Positions 50,827 to 60,714 of a stretch of 64,000 nt of DNA are shown here, piece by piece (position 1 is the first letter of the stretch; every line of letters starts with the position of its first letter). The DNA is from Caballeronia ptereochthonis (lineage in GTDB: Bacteria; Pseudomonadota; Gammaproteobacteria; Burkholderiales; Burkholderiaceae): positions 62,001 to 126,000 of the forward strand of contig NZ_FCOB02000019.1 of NCBI RefSeq assembly GCF_001545075.1. Direction: 5' to 3'. Below the pieces are notes generated by a model. It saw only the letters and a list, made by a program, of their open reading frames with translations, was not told where the DNA came from and did no database searches. Position numbers and translations under genes: made by a program.

Positions 50827-52419
50827 TCACGCACGCCCTTCCCTGACATCGCCGTACACGACGCGTACAGCGGGCACGAACCACGCGAGACACAAGCCGA
50901 CGAACGCCGCCAGCGCGGCAACCACAAGGCCGATATGGATCGATGCGACCAGCGCGGCGCGGGCCGTATGCATCATCGCGTCGCCTGACTGACCGACGCT
51001 CACGAGGCGCTCGATCAGCGCGGACTGCTCCGCGCGGTCGATCAGCAAGTCAGGGCTCGCAAACGACTTGAGCCACTGCGTCGCCTGATACGAATCGAGC
51101 GGGCGATGCACGGCCCGGGCGTAAAGATGTCCGAGCAACGCGCCCGTTATCGCCGTGCCCAGCATGCCGCCGAAAATGCGCAGCGATTGAAGCAGCGCCG
51201 TTACCGCACCGATCTGATCGCGCGCGACGATCTGCTGCGAGCAGATCGTCAGGTTCGTTGCGACGAGGCCGAGTCCAAGCCCGCTCGCGCCCATGCACGC
51301 CATCCACACGAAATGCGGCTCCTTGCCGCTGAGCGACACGAGCGCAAGGCACCCGGCCACGCATAATGCGAAACCGACATACATGAGGTCGTTCGCGCGA
51401 CGGATGCGCGTGACGATGCGATTGTTGAGCATGCTGCCTACGGTCGTGCCGAGCAGAAGCGGCGTGATCAGCATGCCCGAATCGTGCGGCGACATGCCGT
51501 AACCGCCCTGGAACAGCAGCGGTATATAGAACGCCATCGAGAAGAGCGCGAAACCGCCGAGCACCGAAATCGCGAACAGCGCGACGAGCTTGCGGTCGAG
51601 CAATACATCGACGGGCACGACGGGATAGCCCATGCGCTTCTCCCAGAAGTACAGCGTCGCGCCGAAAACCAGCGTGATCAGCAAGAGCAGGATCGCCGTG
51701 CCGCTCATGCCTTCTCTGGGCAGCACTTCGATCAGCAGTTGCAGCGCGCCGAACGTCACCGCAACGACGCACGCGCCGAGCCAGTCCAGTTGAATGCGCT
51801 CGCGCGTTTTGACATGGCGAAGGTTCGGCACGAACATCTGAACCAGCATCAACGCGACGATGCCGACGGGCACATTGACGAAGAAGACGAGCCGCCAGCC
51901 ACGCATCTGCGTAAGCATGCCGCCGAGGGTCGGGCCAATGACGTTGGCGACGCCGAACGTCGACGTGACCAGCACGAGCCAGCGCAGACGCAGCTTCGGA
52001 TCTGGAAAGAGGTCGGCGACCGTCGCGAACACCGTCCCGAGCAATATGCCGCCGCCGATGCCTTGCAGGCCGCGCGCGATCACGAGAAACAGCATGCTGC
52101 CGGCGAGCCCGCAAAGCACGGAGGCCAGCGTGAAGAGGACGATCGCCGCGAGAATGAACGGCTTGCGGCCGAAGAGATCGCCCAGGCGCCCGAAGATCGG
52201 AATCGTGATGACGGATGCGAGCATGTACGAAGTCGCGACCCACGCGTAGAGATCGAAGCCCTTCAGATCGGCGACGATGCGCGGCAAAGCGGTGCCAACG
52301 ATCGTCTGGTCGAGCGCGACCAGCATCGTGACGAATGCGATGCCGAGCATCGCAAGCAGCGATTCGCGGAACGGCAGCACCTGCCGCTCCGGATCGAAGG
52401 CAGCGACGAAAAACCTCAT
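50827..52419 (-). CDS. DHA2-family MFS drug/peptide efflux transporter (EmrB/QacA-like)
   Basis: The 530-residue protein has about fourteen membrane segments. It shows the DHA2 markers LVALDQTIVGTALPRI (motif D1), FGRLGDLFGRKP (motif A) and GPTLGGML (motif C). It exports drugs or other amphiphiles with protons. I place the start at the ATG at 52417-52419, because AGGGGG lies nine bases upstream; an ATG three codons earlier is too close to that site. It is convergent with the peptide operon. It has no peptidase domain, so it is not an obvious exporter for those peptides. Confidence 0.88.
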   Translation of the reverse strand: MRFFVAAFDPERQVLPFRESLLAMLGIAFVTMLVALDQTIVGTALPRIVADLKGFDLYAWVATSYMLASVITIPIFGRLGDLFGRKPFILAAIVLFTLASVLCGLAGSMLFLVIARGLQGIGGGILLGTVFATVADLFPDPKLRLRWLVLVTSTFGVANVIGPTLGGMLTQMRGWRLVFFVNVPVGIVALMLVQMFVPNLRHVKTRERIQLDWLGACVVAVTFGALQLLIEVLPREGMSGTAILLLLITLVFGATLYFWEKRMGYPVVPVDVLLDRKLVALFAISVLGGFALFSMAFYIPLLFQGGYGMSPHDSGMLITPLLLGTTVGSMLNNRIVTRIRRANDLMYVGFALCVAGCLALVSLSGKEPHFVWMACMGASGLGLGLVATNLTICSQQIVARDQIGAVTALLQSLRIFGGMLGTAITGALLGHLYARAVHRPLDSYQATQWLKSFASPDLLIDRAEQSALIERLVSVGQSGDAMMHTARAALVASIHIGLVVAALAAFVGLCLAWFVPAVRVVYGDVREGRA

Positions 52420-52452
52420 GTCGTGCATCCCCCTGCGCGAAGACTCACGCCA

Positions 52453-52824
52453 TCACTGGCCGCCTTCCTGAATCGTCAGAACATTCTTGACCGAAGTGAC
52501 GCCACTCACGCCGTTGGCGATCGCGGCGGCCTTGTCGATCTGGGTCCCATCCGCGGCGTGCCCTGCAAGCGTGATGGCGCCGTTCTTGGCGATCACGTTG
52601 ATTCCGACCACATCGATGCCGCCCTTCTGCAACGCCTGAGCCACCTTCTTGCTGAGCGCCCGATTGGCCTTGCGTGCCGCCGCCTTGGAACTTCCCGTAC
52701 TCGCCGATGGCGTGGCGGACTGGTCAGTCGTCGCGGTCGCGTCGCTGGTTTGCGACCACGCGTTGAGCGATGCAGCGGCCACTAATGCAACACCTGCCAG
52801 CTTGAGCGAATTGATCATGTTCAT
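52453..52824 (-). CDS. Periplasmic BON-domain protein
   Basis: The 123-residue protein has a signal peptide (about residues 1-25, LAGVALVAAASLNAWS). A Ser/Thr-rich spacer follows, then one BON domain (about 58-120) with LSKKVAQALQKGGIDVVGINVIAKNGAITLAGHA and VTSVKNVL. BON domains bind membranes or lipids, and OsmY-like members respond to osmotic stress. GGGAGC precedes the ATG. It lies 33 bases upstream of the DHA2 transporter on the same strand. Confidence 0.85.
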   Translation of the reverse strand: MNMINSLKLAGVALVAAASLNAWSQTSDATATTDQSATPSASTGSSKAAARKANRALSKKVAQALQKGGIDVVGINVIAKNGAITLAGHAADGTQIDKAAAIANGVSGVTSVKNVLTIQEGGQ

Positions 52825-53213
52825 TGCGTGCTCCCGTGTTGAGGCTTCGATGGATGCGCCATTGCGCGAAGGTACGTCTCGAACAATTCTAGTCGGCGAG
52901 TTCATACATGAAAGGCAAGTTTGCTTCGTCAGCGGGCGAGGTTCCAATGCCCGAGGTCTGATCGTAAATGCCGTTTGCCGTTGGGGCGGAGCGGCGTACA
53001 GTTCCGGAAGCGCCGAAATTCGTAAAATCGATCCTGCAACATTTCTTCAGGGAACCACGCTACCATCTGAATAATTGCCGACATACGCTGCTCAGAAGTC
53101 CACCGGGACGGCCGAAACGAAACCTGAAGACCAAGCCGACCCGACCTGCATCGCCCGTTCCATCCGAAATTTGACATGTAATCATTCGACATGCAGAAAA
53201 TGGAGGCCTGGAG
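52825..53213. other. Intergenic region between BON and symporter genes
   Basis: About 390 bases that should hold the two divergent promoters. Short frames on both strands show no family features. No terminator or clear dyad was found. Confidence 0.4.
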
Positions 53214-54518
53214 ATGAAGAAGAGTTCCGCAGCCGTCTGGATTCTGGGCGCGATGATCCTGGGCATCGTGATCGGATACATGATCTTCACCAGCTTTCCC
53301 GACAAGAAGGTCGCCACGGAGGTCGCGGGTTACATCTCGCTCATATCGGACATCTTCCTGCGCCTCATCAAGATGCTGATCGGCCCGCTCGTTTTTTCCA
53401 CGCTGGTGGTCGGCATCGCGCACATGGGCGACGCGGCCTCGGTCGGACGCGTGTTCGCCAAGGCTCTCGCCTGGTTCGTCACCGCTTCTCTCGTCTCGCT
53501 GCTGCTGGGTCTCCTGATGTCGAATCTGCTCAGGCCCGGCGATAACCTCGGGCTGCCGCTGCCCGACATCGGCGCGTCGGCGAATCTCGCAACGTCGAAG
53601 TTCACGCTGAAGGACTTCGTCAGCCACATGGTGCCGAGATCCTTCGCCGAGTCGATGGCCAACAACGAGATTCTGCAGATCGTCGTGTTCTCCATGTTTT
53701 TCGGCGTCGCGCTCGCCGCGCTCGGCGACAAGGGCAAGGTCCTGCTGGCCGCGATCGACCAGCTCTCGCACGTGATGCTCAAGATCACCGGCTACGTCAT
53801 GAAGCTCGCGCCGCTGGCCGTGCTCGCCGCGATGGCCGCCACGGTCGCGGTCAACGGGCTGACGATCCTGCTGAAGTTCGCCGTCTTCATGGCCGACTTC
53901 TATATCAGCCTGTTTCTCCTGTGGGGATTGCTCACGCTCGCCGGCTTCGTGTTCCTCGGGCGACGCGTCCTCAAGCTGCTGTCGCTCATCAAGGAAGCGT
54001 TCATGCTCTCCTTCGCGACCGCCAGTTCCGAAGCCGCGTATCCGAAGATCCTCGACGCGCTCGACCGGTTCGGCGTGAAGCGCAAGATCTCGAGCTTCGT
54101 GATGCCGATGGGCTACTCGTTCAACCTCGACGGCTCCATGATGTACTGCACGTTCGCGTCGCTCTTCATCGCGCAGGCGTACAACATTCACCTGTCGCTC
54201 GGCACGCAGATCACCATGCTGCTGATCCTGATGCTGACCTCCAAGGGCATGGCCGGGGTGCCGCGCGCGTCGCTGGTCGTCATCGCGGCCACGCTCAACC
54301 AGTTCAACATTCCCGAGGCCGGCTTGCTGCTGATTCTCGGCGTGGACACTTTCCTCGACATGGGACGTTCCGCCACGAACGCGGTGGGCAATTCGATCGC
54401 GAGCGCGGTGGTCGCCAAGTGGGAAGGCGAGCTGCTGTCGGAATCGGACGCCGCGGCGAACGAAGCGCGCATCGAGGCCGAACAGGACGCCTCGCTCGCG
54501 CACCCGGCGCAAGTCTGA
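53214..54518 (+). CDS. Dicarboxylate/amino acid:cation symporter (DAACS, GltP/DctA-like)
   Basis: The 434-residue protein has the DAACS pattern: PLVFSTLVVGIAHMGD near residue 60, the serine-rich hairpin FATASSEAAYPKIL, MPMGYSFNLDGSMMYC, LTSKGMAGVPRASLVVIAATL and VDTFLDMGRSATNAVGNSIAS. These segments bind the substrate and sodium or protons. It imports glutamate, aspartate or C4-dicarboxylates. The next gene, 13 bases on, encodes an ABC-type periplasmic binding protein, an unusual partner for a secondary carrier. Confidence 0.88.
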   Translation: MKKSSAAVWILGAMILGIVIGYMIFTSFPDKKVATEVAGYISLISDIFLRLIKMLIGPLVFSTLVVGIAHMGDAASVGRVFAKALAWFVTASLVSLLLGLLMSNLLRPGDNLGLPLPDIGASANLATSKFTLKDFVSHMVPRSFAESMANNEILQIVVFSMFFGVALAALGDKGKVLLAAIDQLSHVMLKITGYVMKLAPLAVLAAMAATVAVNGLTILLKFAVFMADFYISLFLLWGLLTLAGFVFLGRRVLKLLSLIKEAFMLSFATASSEAAYPKILDALDRFGVKRKISSFVMPMGYSFNLDGSMMYCTFASLFIAQAYNIHLSLGTQITMLLILMLTSKGMAGVPRASLVVIAATLNQFNIPEAGLLLILGVDTFLDMGRSATNAVGNSIASAVVAKWEGELLSESDAAANEARIEAEQDASLAHPAQV

Positions 54519-54531
54519 CGGAGACCGAGCC

Positions 54532-55476
54532 ATGAAGACGCAGCGCTTCTGGGCGGCGCTGGCGCTGGCCAGCGTCGTGGCCGTCTCGCCGGCGCGGGCA
54601 GCCGAGGACGTGCAGACGCCGGTCCCCGCCATCGACACGTTCGCACCGGCGACACTGACCGGCACATTGGCCAAGGTGCGCGACACGGGCACGATCGCGC
54701 TCGGCTATCGCGAGGCTTCGGTGCCGTTCTCCTATCTCAACGCGCGCAAGGAACCGAGCGGCTATTCCATCGAACTGTGCAAGTCGCTGGTCTCCGCAAT
54801 CGGGAATGCGGTCCACAAGAGCCTCAACATTCAGTGGGTGCCCGTCACGCCGGAGAACCGCATCGATGCCGTGACGAGTGGCCGCGTGGACCTCGAATGC
54901 GGTTCGACCACCAGCAATCTGGAGCGCCAGAAACGCGTGGCCTTTTCGCCGATCATCTTCGTGGCCGGCACCAAGGTGATGGTCAGGAAAGGCTCGCCGA
55001 TCAGCTCGTTTCGCGATCTGGCAGGCAAGCAGGTCGCGGTGACGGCAGGCACGACGAATGAAAAGGCCTTGCGCGATCTCGACAAGAAGTTCGATCTCGG
55101 GCTTCAGCTGCAAGTGGTGCCGGACCATGCGGAAGGCTTCGCGCGCGTGGCCGACGGCCGCGCCGACGCGTTCGCCACCGACGACGTGCTGCTATATGGC
55201 CTCATCGCCGAAAACGCTGCGAAAGGCGGCGCCTATCAGGTGGTCGGCGATTATCTGTCGTATGACCCATACGGCATCATGTTCCGCAAGAACGATCCGC
55301 AGCTCGCGCAAGTGGTGAGGGATACGTTCCAGGAACTCGCCGCGGATGGCGAGATCGAGCGTCAATACAAGCGCTGGTTCCTGCGTCGCCTGCCGTCCGG
55401 CACCAGCCTCGACATGCCGATGAGCGCTCAACTCGAAAGCATCATCGAGACGATGGCGGGCGGCGAGGCGCAGTGA
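54532..55476 (+). CDS. Periplasmic amino-acid-binding protein (GltI-like)
   Basis: The 314-residue protein has a signal peptide (residues 1-23, ending PARA) and a type II periplasmic-binding fold. Landmarks are IALGYREASVPFSYLNA, GYSIELCKSLVSAI, RVDLECGSTTSNLERQKRVAFSPI-type core elements and QVAVTAGTTNEKALRD. It resembles glutamate/aspartate-binding proteins of ABC importers, but no permease or ATPase genes follow. It is paired with a DAACS symporter. The 3' end overlaps the convergent MocR gene by 35 bases. Confidence 0.87.
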   Translation: MKTQRFWAALALASVVAVSPARAAEDVQTPVPAIDTFAPATLTGTLAKVRDTGTIALGYREASVPFSYLNARKEPSGYSIELCKSLVSAIGNAVHKSLNIQWVPVTPENRIDAVTSGRVDLECGSTTSNLERQKRVAFSPIIFVAGTKVMVRKGSPISSFRDLAGKQVAVTAGTTNEKALRDLDKKFDLGLQLQVVPDHAEGFARVADGRADAFATDDVLLYGLIAENAAKGGAYQVVGDYLSYDPYGIMFRKNDPQLAQVVRDTFQELAADGEIERQYKRWFLRRLPSGTSLDMPMSAQLESIIETMAGGEAQ

Positions 55477-56953
55477 GCGGCTGCGGCGCGAACGCTGAAA
55501 TCACCGTGGCCAGAATGCTTATCCCTCGCCGGATCTCGTCGACGGTCAGACTGGCATAGCCCAGGATCAACCCGGCGGCGCGAGGCTGCGCGGTGCGTCC
55601 CCGCGCGGCGAAGAGCGGCGAGACAGGATACGCGCCCACACCTTCGCGGTTGGCCGCCGCCACGAGCGCAGGCTCGTCCTTCGAACTCAGCGACGGCAGC
55701 CACAGCAGAACATGCAGCCCTGCCGCCGTCCCCGCGGCCCGCGCGCCCGCGGGCAGGAACTGCGCGATCGCATCGAGCAACGCCGCACGGCGGCGCTCGT
55801 ACTCGCGCCGCACGCGCCGCACATGGCGTTCGTAAGCGCCGCTCTCGATCATGGATGCCAGCACGCGCTGCTCGAGCACCGGCGCGTGACGATCGCTCAA
55901 TCGCTTTGCCTGCCGAAACACCGGCACGAGCTCGTCGGGCAGAACCAGATAGCCAAGCCGAAGATGCGGCGACAGCGCCTTGGAAAACGTGCCGACATAG
56001 ATCACGCGGCCATTGGCATCGATCGACTGAAGCGCATCGATCGGGCGCTGGCCATAGCGGAACTCCCCGTCGTAATCGTCCTCGATGACCCATGCATCGT
56101 GCCGCTGCGCCCACTCGAGCAGTTCGAGACGCCGGCCGATGGGCAATACGCCGCCCAGCGGAAACTGGTGCGAGGGCGTCACGTAGACCAGACGAGCGGC
56201 GCTATCGACGGGCAGGCTGCGCGTATCGAGACCGTGCTCGTCGACGGGAACGGATACGAGGCGGCCTCCCGCGGCTTCGAAGCTGTGGCGCGCGATCAGA
56301 TAACCGGGATCCTCGAAGACGAACGCATCGCCGGGATCGAGCAGCAGGCGTGCGCACAGGTCGATGGCCTGCTGTGTGCCGCTCACGACGAGAATCCGTT
56401 CCGCATCGCAGACGAGCCCGCGCGCGCGCCGCAGGTAAGCCTGGAGCACGCGGCGCAGGAACGCGTCGCCTTCGGGCGCGACGTAGTAGAGGCTGTCCTG
56501 CTGACGCAGCAGTTCCGCCTGATACGCGCGCCGCCAGATCAGCGCGGGAAAGTCGCGCGCGGCCACCGCGCCATAGAGAAAGTCGATGCGGCCCCGGGCG
56601 ACGGAAGGCAGCGGCGGCGCCGTGATTTCCGCCACGCGGCGACCGAACCCGGAAAGCGACGGCGCACGCCCTGCCGCAGGACGCGCGCTCGACGCCGCGG
56701 GCGCGACCGGCGGGCTCGCGACCCGCGCGGCTCGCCCCGCGGCGGTGACGAGGAAGCCCTCGGCCGCGAGCTGCTCGTAGGCGGCGGTGACGGTCGTGCG
56801 CGACACGCCCAGATCGGCCGCGAGCGCCCGTGTCGACGGCAATCGGGCGCCCGTGGGGAGCGTGCCGTCGGCGATCTGCGCGCGCAGCATGTCATAGATG
56901 CGGCGTCCGGTCCCGGCGCTCGCGCCCGCAGGCGGCTTGCGAAACTGGTCCAT
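55442..56953 (-). CDS. MocR/PdxR-family regulator (GntR HTH plus aminotransferase domain)
   Basis: The 503-residue protein has an N-terminal GntR winged helix (about 15-82, LPSTRALAADLGVSRTTVTAAYEQL) and a fold type I aminotransferase domain. The PLP-binding lysine lies in GTFSKALSPHLRLGY, and DDYDGEFRY precedes it. MocR proteins sense PLP or amino-compound aldimines. The ATG at 56951-56953 begins MDQFRKPP. It diverges from a PaiB-type gene with about 90 bases between, so it probably controls that gene and the LysE exporter. Confidence 0.9.
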   Translation of the reverse strand: MDQFRKPPAGASAGTGRRIYDMLRAQIADGTLPTGARLPSTRALAADLGVSRTTVTAAYEQLAAEGFLVTAAGRAARVASPPVAPAASSARPAAGRAPSLSGFGRRVAEITAPPLPSVARGRIDFLYGAVAARDFPALIWRRAYQAELLRQQDSLYYVAPEGDAFLRRVLQAYLRRARGLVCDAERILVVSGTQQAIDLCARLLLDPGDAFVFEDPGYLIARHSFEAAGGRLVSVPVDEHGLDTRSLPVDSAARLVYVTPSHQFPLGGVLPIGRRLELLEWAQRHDAWVIEDDYDGEFRYGQRPIDALQSIDANGRVIYVGTFSKALSPHLRLGYLVLPDELVPVFRQAKRLSDRHAPVLEQRVLASMIESGAYERHVRRVRREYERRRAALLDAIAQFLPAGARAAGTAAGLHVLLWLPSLSSKDEPALVAAANREGVGAYPVSPLFAARGRTAQPRAAGLILGYASLTVDEIRRGISILATVISAFAPQPLTAPRRPPSSR

Positions 56954-57043
56954 GAAGAATCGAGAAAACTGGATCTTCTCATTGTGCCTGTTTCGCGCGA
57001 CAGTGTGAGCTTTCGCGTCACACCGCCAATTTGGGGATTCACG

Positions 57044-57673
57044 ATGTACATTCCGCCGCACTTCGCCGAAACGCGCCCCGAGGAACTGCATCGCATCATC
57101 GGCGCGCATCCGCTGGGCATACTCGTCACGCACGGAGACGCCGGGCTGGACGCGAATCACATTCCGTTCGAGTTCGATCCGGATGTGGGAGAGCACGGCC
57201 TGCTCACGGCCCACGTCGCCCGAGCGAACGACGTGTGGCAGCGCTGCCCGACCGGCACGCCCGTCATGGTCATCTTCCGCGGCGCGCAAGCCTACATTTC
57301 GCCGAACTGGTATCCGAGCAAGCACGAGACGCATCGGCAGGTGCCGACGTGGAACTACGAGGTGGTCCATGCGCACGGCACGCTCACGATTCGCGACGAC
57401 GAACGCTTCGTGCGCGGCCTCGTCGCCCGCCTGACGCGGCGGCACGAGGAGTTCGAGCCCAGGCCCTGGAAAATGGGCGACGCGCCGCCCGACTTCATCG
57501 ACGGCATGTTGCGCAGCATCGTGGGCATCGAGATCGCGGTGACGTCGCTGGTCGGCAAGTCGAAGCTCAGTCAGAACAAGGACGCGCGCGATCGGAACAA
57601 TGCCGCCGACGAGCTGGCGAAGCGCCATCACGATGAGCTCGCGCAGTCGATGCACCGGGCCGGCCAGGCGTAA
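57044..57673 (+). CDS. PaiB-like FMN-binding negative transcriptional regulator
   Basis: The 209-residue protein starts MYIPPHFAETRPEELHRII and contains GILVTHGDAGLDANHIPFEF, AYISPNWYPSKHETHRQVPTWNY and KLSQNKDARDR. These are the landmarks of the PaiB/FMN-binding split-barrel family, named from B. subtilis. MocR-PaiB-LysE sets recur in proteobacteria. It lies 41 bases upstream of the LysE gene on the same strand. Confidence 0.88.
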   Translation: MYIPPHFAETRPEELHRIIGAHPLGILVTHGDAGLDANHIPFEFDPDVGEHGLLTAHVARANDVWQRCPTGTPVMVIFRGAQAYISPNWYPSKHETHRQVPTWNYEVVHAHGTLTIRDDERFVRGLVARLTRRHEEFEPRPWKMGDAPPDFIDGMLRSIVGIEIAVTSLVGKSKLSQNKDARDRNNAADELAKRHHDELAQSMHRAGQA

Positions 57674-57713
57674 GCGCGCCCTTCTCTTCAACGACCCACG
57701 GGATCTTCACGAC

Positions 57714-58337
57714 ATGTCGCTCGTTTCCTTTCTGATCGCCGCCATCGTCCTCGCCATCACGCCCGGTCCGGGCATCGCGTACGTCGTCGCGCGCACGGTC
57801 GCGGGCGGCCGTTGCGAGGGGCTGGCCTCGTGTTTCGGCACGGCAATGGGCGGCCTGATTCACGTGCTCGCGGCAGCGCTCGGCCTGTCCCTGCTGATTG
57901 CGGAATCCGCAATGCTCTTCGGCCTGGTGAAGTACGTCGGCGCGGCTTACCTCGTCTATCTGGGCGTGCGCATGCTGTTGCGCAGGCAGGAGACGCTCGA
58001 CATGGCGCCCGTCGCATCGCAAGGTGCGCGCCGGGCCTGGCGAGAGGGCATCGTCGTCGAGGCGCTCAACGTCAAGACCGCGCTCTTTTTCCTGGCCTTT
58101 CTGCCGCAGTTCGCCTCGCCCGGCGAGCCGCTGGTGCCTCAGCTGGCGCTGCTCGGAGGCATCTGCGTGGGCTTGAACACGCTCGTCGACGTGATCGCGG
58201 TGTTCGCGGCTGCGCGCCTGCTCAGATCCGGCGCCGCACGCGCGGCGCGCGCCCGGCTGCTCACGCGCACCTCGGGCTTGGTCATGCTGGGACTGGGCGC
58301 GTACCTCGCGCTGGCGCGACGGGCGAGCGCGGTCTGA
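57714..58337 (+). CDS. LysE/RhtB-family amino acid exporter
   Basis: The 207-residue protein has about six membrane segments and the N-terminal signature ITPGPGIAYVVARTVAGGR. GGLIHVLAAALGLSLLI and VVEALNVKTALFFLAFLPQF follow in order. The family exports lysine, homoserine, threonine and related amino acids. It forms a two-gene unit with the PaiB-like gene and is probably controlled by the divergent MocR protein. Confidence 0.88.
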   Translation: MSLVSFLIAAIVLAITPGPGIAYVVARTVAGGRCEGLASCFGTAMGGLIHVLAAALGLSLLIAESAMLFGLVKYVGAAYLVYLGVRMLLRRQETLDMAPVASQGARRAWREGIVVEALNVKTALFFLAFLPQFASPGEPLVPQLALLGGICVGLNTLVDVIAVFAAARLLRSGAARAARARLLTRTSGLVMLGLGAYLALARRASAV

Positions 58338-58365
58338 TGCCCGCTCTTTGCCGGGAACGCCGCCC

Positions 58366-60465
58366 TCACCCCGCGGGCGCGGCGCACACGCTGCCGGCCA
58401 CGACGATCCGGTCCGCCGCGCCGCGCAGAAACGCCACGAATTCGGCGGCCGGCATCGGCTCACTCAACAGATAGCCCTGCATCTGATCGCAGGCGAGCGC
58501 GCCGAGCGTGCGCATCTGCGATTCCGTCTCGACGCCTTCCGCGACGACCTCGATCTGCAAGGCCCGCGCGAGCGTCACGACGGCGGAGAGCAACGCGCCG
58601 CCGCGCTGTCCGTCGGAATCGAGATCGCGCACGAACGAGCCGTCGATCTTGATCTGATCGAATCTGAAGCGCTGCAGGTAGCCGAGGCTCGAATAGCCCG
58701 TGCCGAAATCGTCGACGGCGACCGCATAGCCGCGCGACTGCAACGCTTCGATCGTGAGGCTCGTCTTCTCGACGTTCTGCATCGCTGCCGTTTCCGTGAT
58801 CTCGAACATGAGCCGGCATGGATCGACGCCGGCCGCAGCGATCAGCGAATCGATGCGCTCCACCAGATCCGGCACGTTGAACTGGATCGGCGACAGATTC
58901 ACCGACACACAAGGCACGGGCAGCCCCCGCGCGTCCCATAGCGCGATGTTGCGGCAGACCTCGCGCAGCACCCAGTCGCCGATCTCGACGATGAGGCCCG
59001 AGCGTTCCGCGATCGGGATGAATTCGAGCGGCGGAACCTCCCCGAGCTCCGGGTGACGCCAGCGGATCAGCGCCTCGACGCCCGTCACCGATTGCGAGGC
59101 CACGCTGAATTTCGGCTGGAACGACACGCTGAACTGCGCGTCGCTCAACGCGCGATGCAGATCGCGCTGCAGGATCAGCGCCTTGTGCGCGGTGTGATTC
59201 ATCTGCGGCTCGAACACGCGGGACGTGTTGCGCCCGCTTTGCTTGGCGGCGTACATCGCGGCGTCGGCGCTATGGAGCAGTTCGTCGGCGTTGCGGCCGT
59301 CGCGCGGATGAAACGCGATGCCGATGCTCGCGCTGACCCGCAACGGCAATCCGTTGACAACGATCTCCTGGGAAAGCCGCCGCAGCACGCCATTGGCGAC
59401 CGCCACGGCGGACGACGCATCCGCCACGTTCTCGACCACGATCACGAACTCATCGCCGCCCAGGCGCGCGACCATGTCGGTATGACGCAGGTCCTGGCGC
59501 AGACGTTCGGCGCACACCTGCAGCAGTTCGTCGCCGACGCCGTGACCGAGCGAATCGTTGATCGACTTGAAGCCGTCGAGGTCGATGAACAGCACGGCGA
59601 ACGCCGATTCATCGCGCTCGCATTCGGCGACCGCCTGCGCGATGCGCAACGAAAGCTGCTGGCGGTTCGGCAGCTTCGTCAACGCGTCGTGCGTGCCGAG
59701 ATAATGCAGTTGCCGGTTCGCGCGCTTGAGCGAGATCGAGAGGCTGCTCGTATGGAAGCCGACCAGCGCCAGCGTGCCGACCAGGACGATGAACGACATC
59801 GCCGTGACGGCGAGCGCGAGCCAGTCGGCGTCGAGCTTTGCTTCGGCGAGGCACAGGCTGCCGGCGGCGAAGTTGGCCGCGCTCATCCCGAGATAGTGCA
59901 TGCCGGTGATCGCGAGCGCCATGATGAAGGCCGCGCCGAGCCGCTTGACGACGAGGTTCTCCACATCCGCGGCGCGCAGCGTGAAGGCGAGCCAGAGCGC
60001 CGCCATCGACGCGACGATCGCCACGGCCACCGAGAGCACGAGCTTCCAGAGCGTGTATTCGATGCCCGGCGACATCTGCATCGCGTGCATGCCGGTGAAG
60101 TGCATCGCGGCCACGCCGACGCCCATGATCGTCCCGGCGACCATGAGCCGCCTGCGCGACAGCGCGCCCTGGCTCGCGGTGGCGAGCGCGATGAACGATA
60201 CGCTGATCGCGAGGAATAGCGACGCCCCAGTGATGACGAAATCGTAGCCGACCGCGATCGGCAGGGAGAACGCGAGCATGCCGATGAAGTGCATCGACCA
60301 GATGCCGACGCCCATCGAAACGGCGCCGCCGGCGAGCCATGCCGGCCGCCTTTTCGCGCTCGCGAGCGCGTTCAGGCCGCCGGACAGCTCCATCGCCGTG
60401 TAGGACGCCAGGAATGCGACCACCAGCGACAGGCAGACCAGCAGCGGGTTATAAACACCAGTCAT
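58366..60465 (-). CDS. MHYT-GGDEF-EAL cyclic-di-GMP signalling protein
   Basis: The 699-residue protein starts with an MHYT sensor of about seven membrane helices, with repeated motifs MHFIGM, MHFTGM and MHYLGM predicted to bind metal such as copper. It continues with a GGDEF domain (intact LGGDEFVIV, about residue 370) and an EAL domain (intact VEALIRWRHP, DDFGTGYSS). Both catalytic signatures are kept, so it could make and degrade c-di-GMP, with one activity usually dominant. GAGAGG precedes the ATG. It is convergent with the LysE gene. Confidence 0.92.
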   Translation of the reverse strand: MTGVYNPLLVCLSLVVAFLASYTAMELSGGLNALASAKRRPAWLAGGAVSMGVGIWSMHFIGMLAFSLPIAVGYDFVITGASLFLAISVSFIALATASQGALSRRRLMVAGTIMGVGVAAMHFTGMHAMQMSPGIEYTLWKLVLSVAVAIVASMAALWLAFTLRAADVENLVVKRLGAAFIMALAITGMHYLGMSAANFAAGSLCLAEAKLDADWLALAVTAMSFIVLVGTLALVGFHTSSLSISLKRANRQLHYLGTHDALTKLPNRQQLSLRIAQAVAECERDESAFAVLFIDLDGFKSINDSLGHGVGDELLQVCAERLRQDLRHTDMVARLGGDEFVIVVENVADASSAVAVANGVLRRLSQEIVVNGLPLRVSASIGIAFHPRDGRNADELLHSADAAMYAAKQSGRNTSRVFEPQMNHTAHKALILQRDLHRALSDAQFSVSFQPKFSVASQSVTGVEALIRWRHPELGEVPPLEFIPIAERSGLIVEIGDWVLREVCRNIALWDARGLPVPCVSVNLSPIQFNVPDLVERIDSLIAAAGVDPCRLMFEITETAAMQNVEKTSLTIEALQSRGYAVAVDDFGTGYSSLGYLQRFRFDQIKIDGSFVRDLDSDGQRGGALLSAVVTLARALQIEVVAEGVETESQMRTLGALACDQMQGYLLSEPMPAAEFVAFLRGAADRIVVAGSVCAAPAG

Positions 60466-60714
60466 CGGGCCTCTCTCGTTCGTGTCAGTCTGTTGCGACT
60501 GCTTTCTCTTCCGTCTCGACCCCAGCTCCGGCGGGCCTCGCCGCATCGTTGCGCGGCGCATGGTCCCCGCTGCTGTATCGGTCAGCTAAAAGAAAACTTT
60601 AGGGATTCAGGGGTCGGACGAACGCTCGCGCGTCGAATTGGTGACCGTGAGCGGAATGCGCGAGCAAAGCCAGTTCACAAACGGGCGCTCGCCCGCTAGA
60701 ATGGCACCCCTCTT

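Noticed and set aside
50827..52419. DHA2 transporter as the dedicated exporter of the double-glycine peptides
   Set aside because: It is on the opposite strand, groups with a BON-domain gene, and has no leader peptidase domain; proximity alone is not enough.
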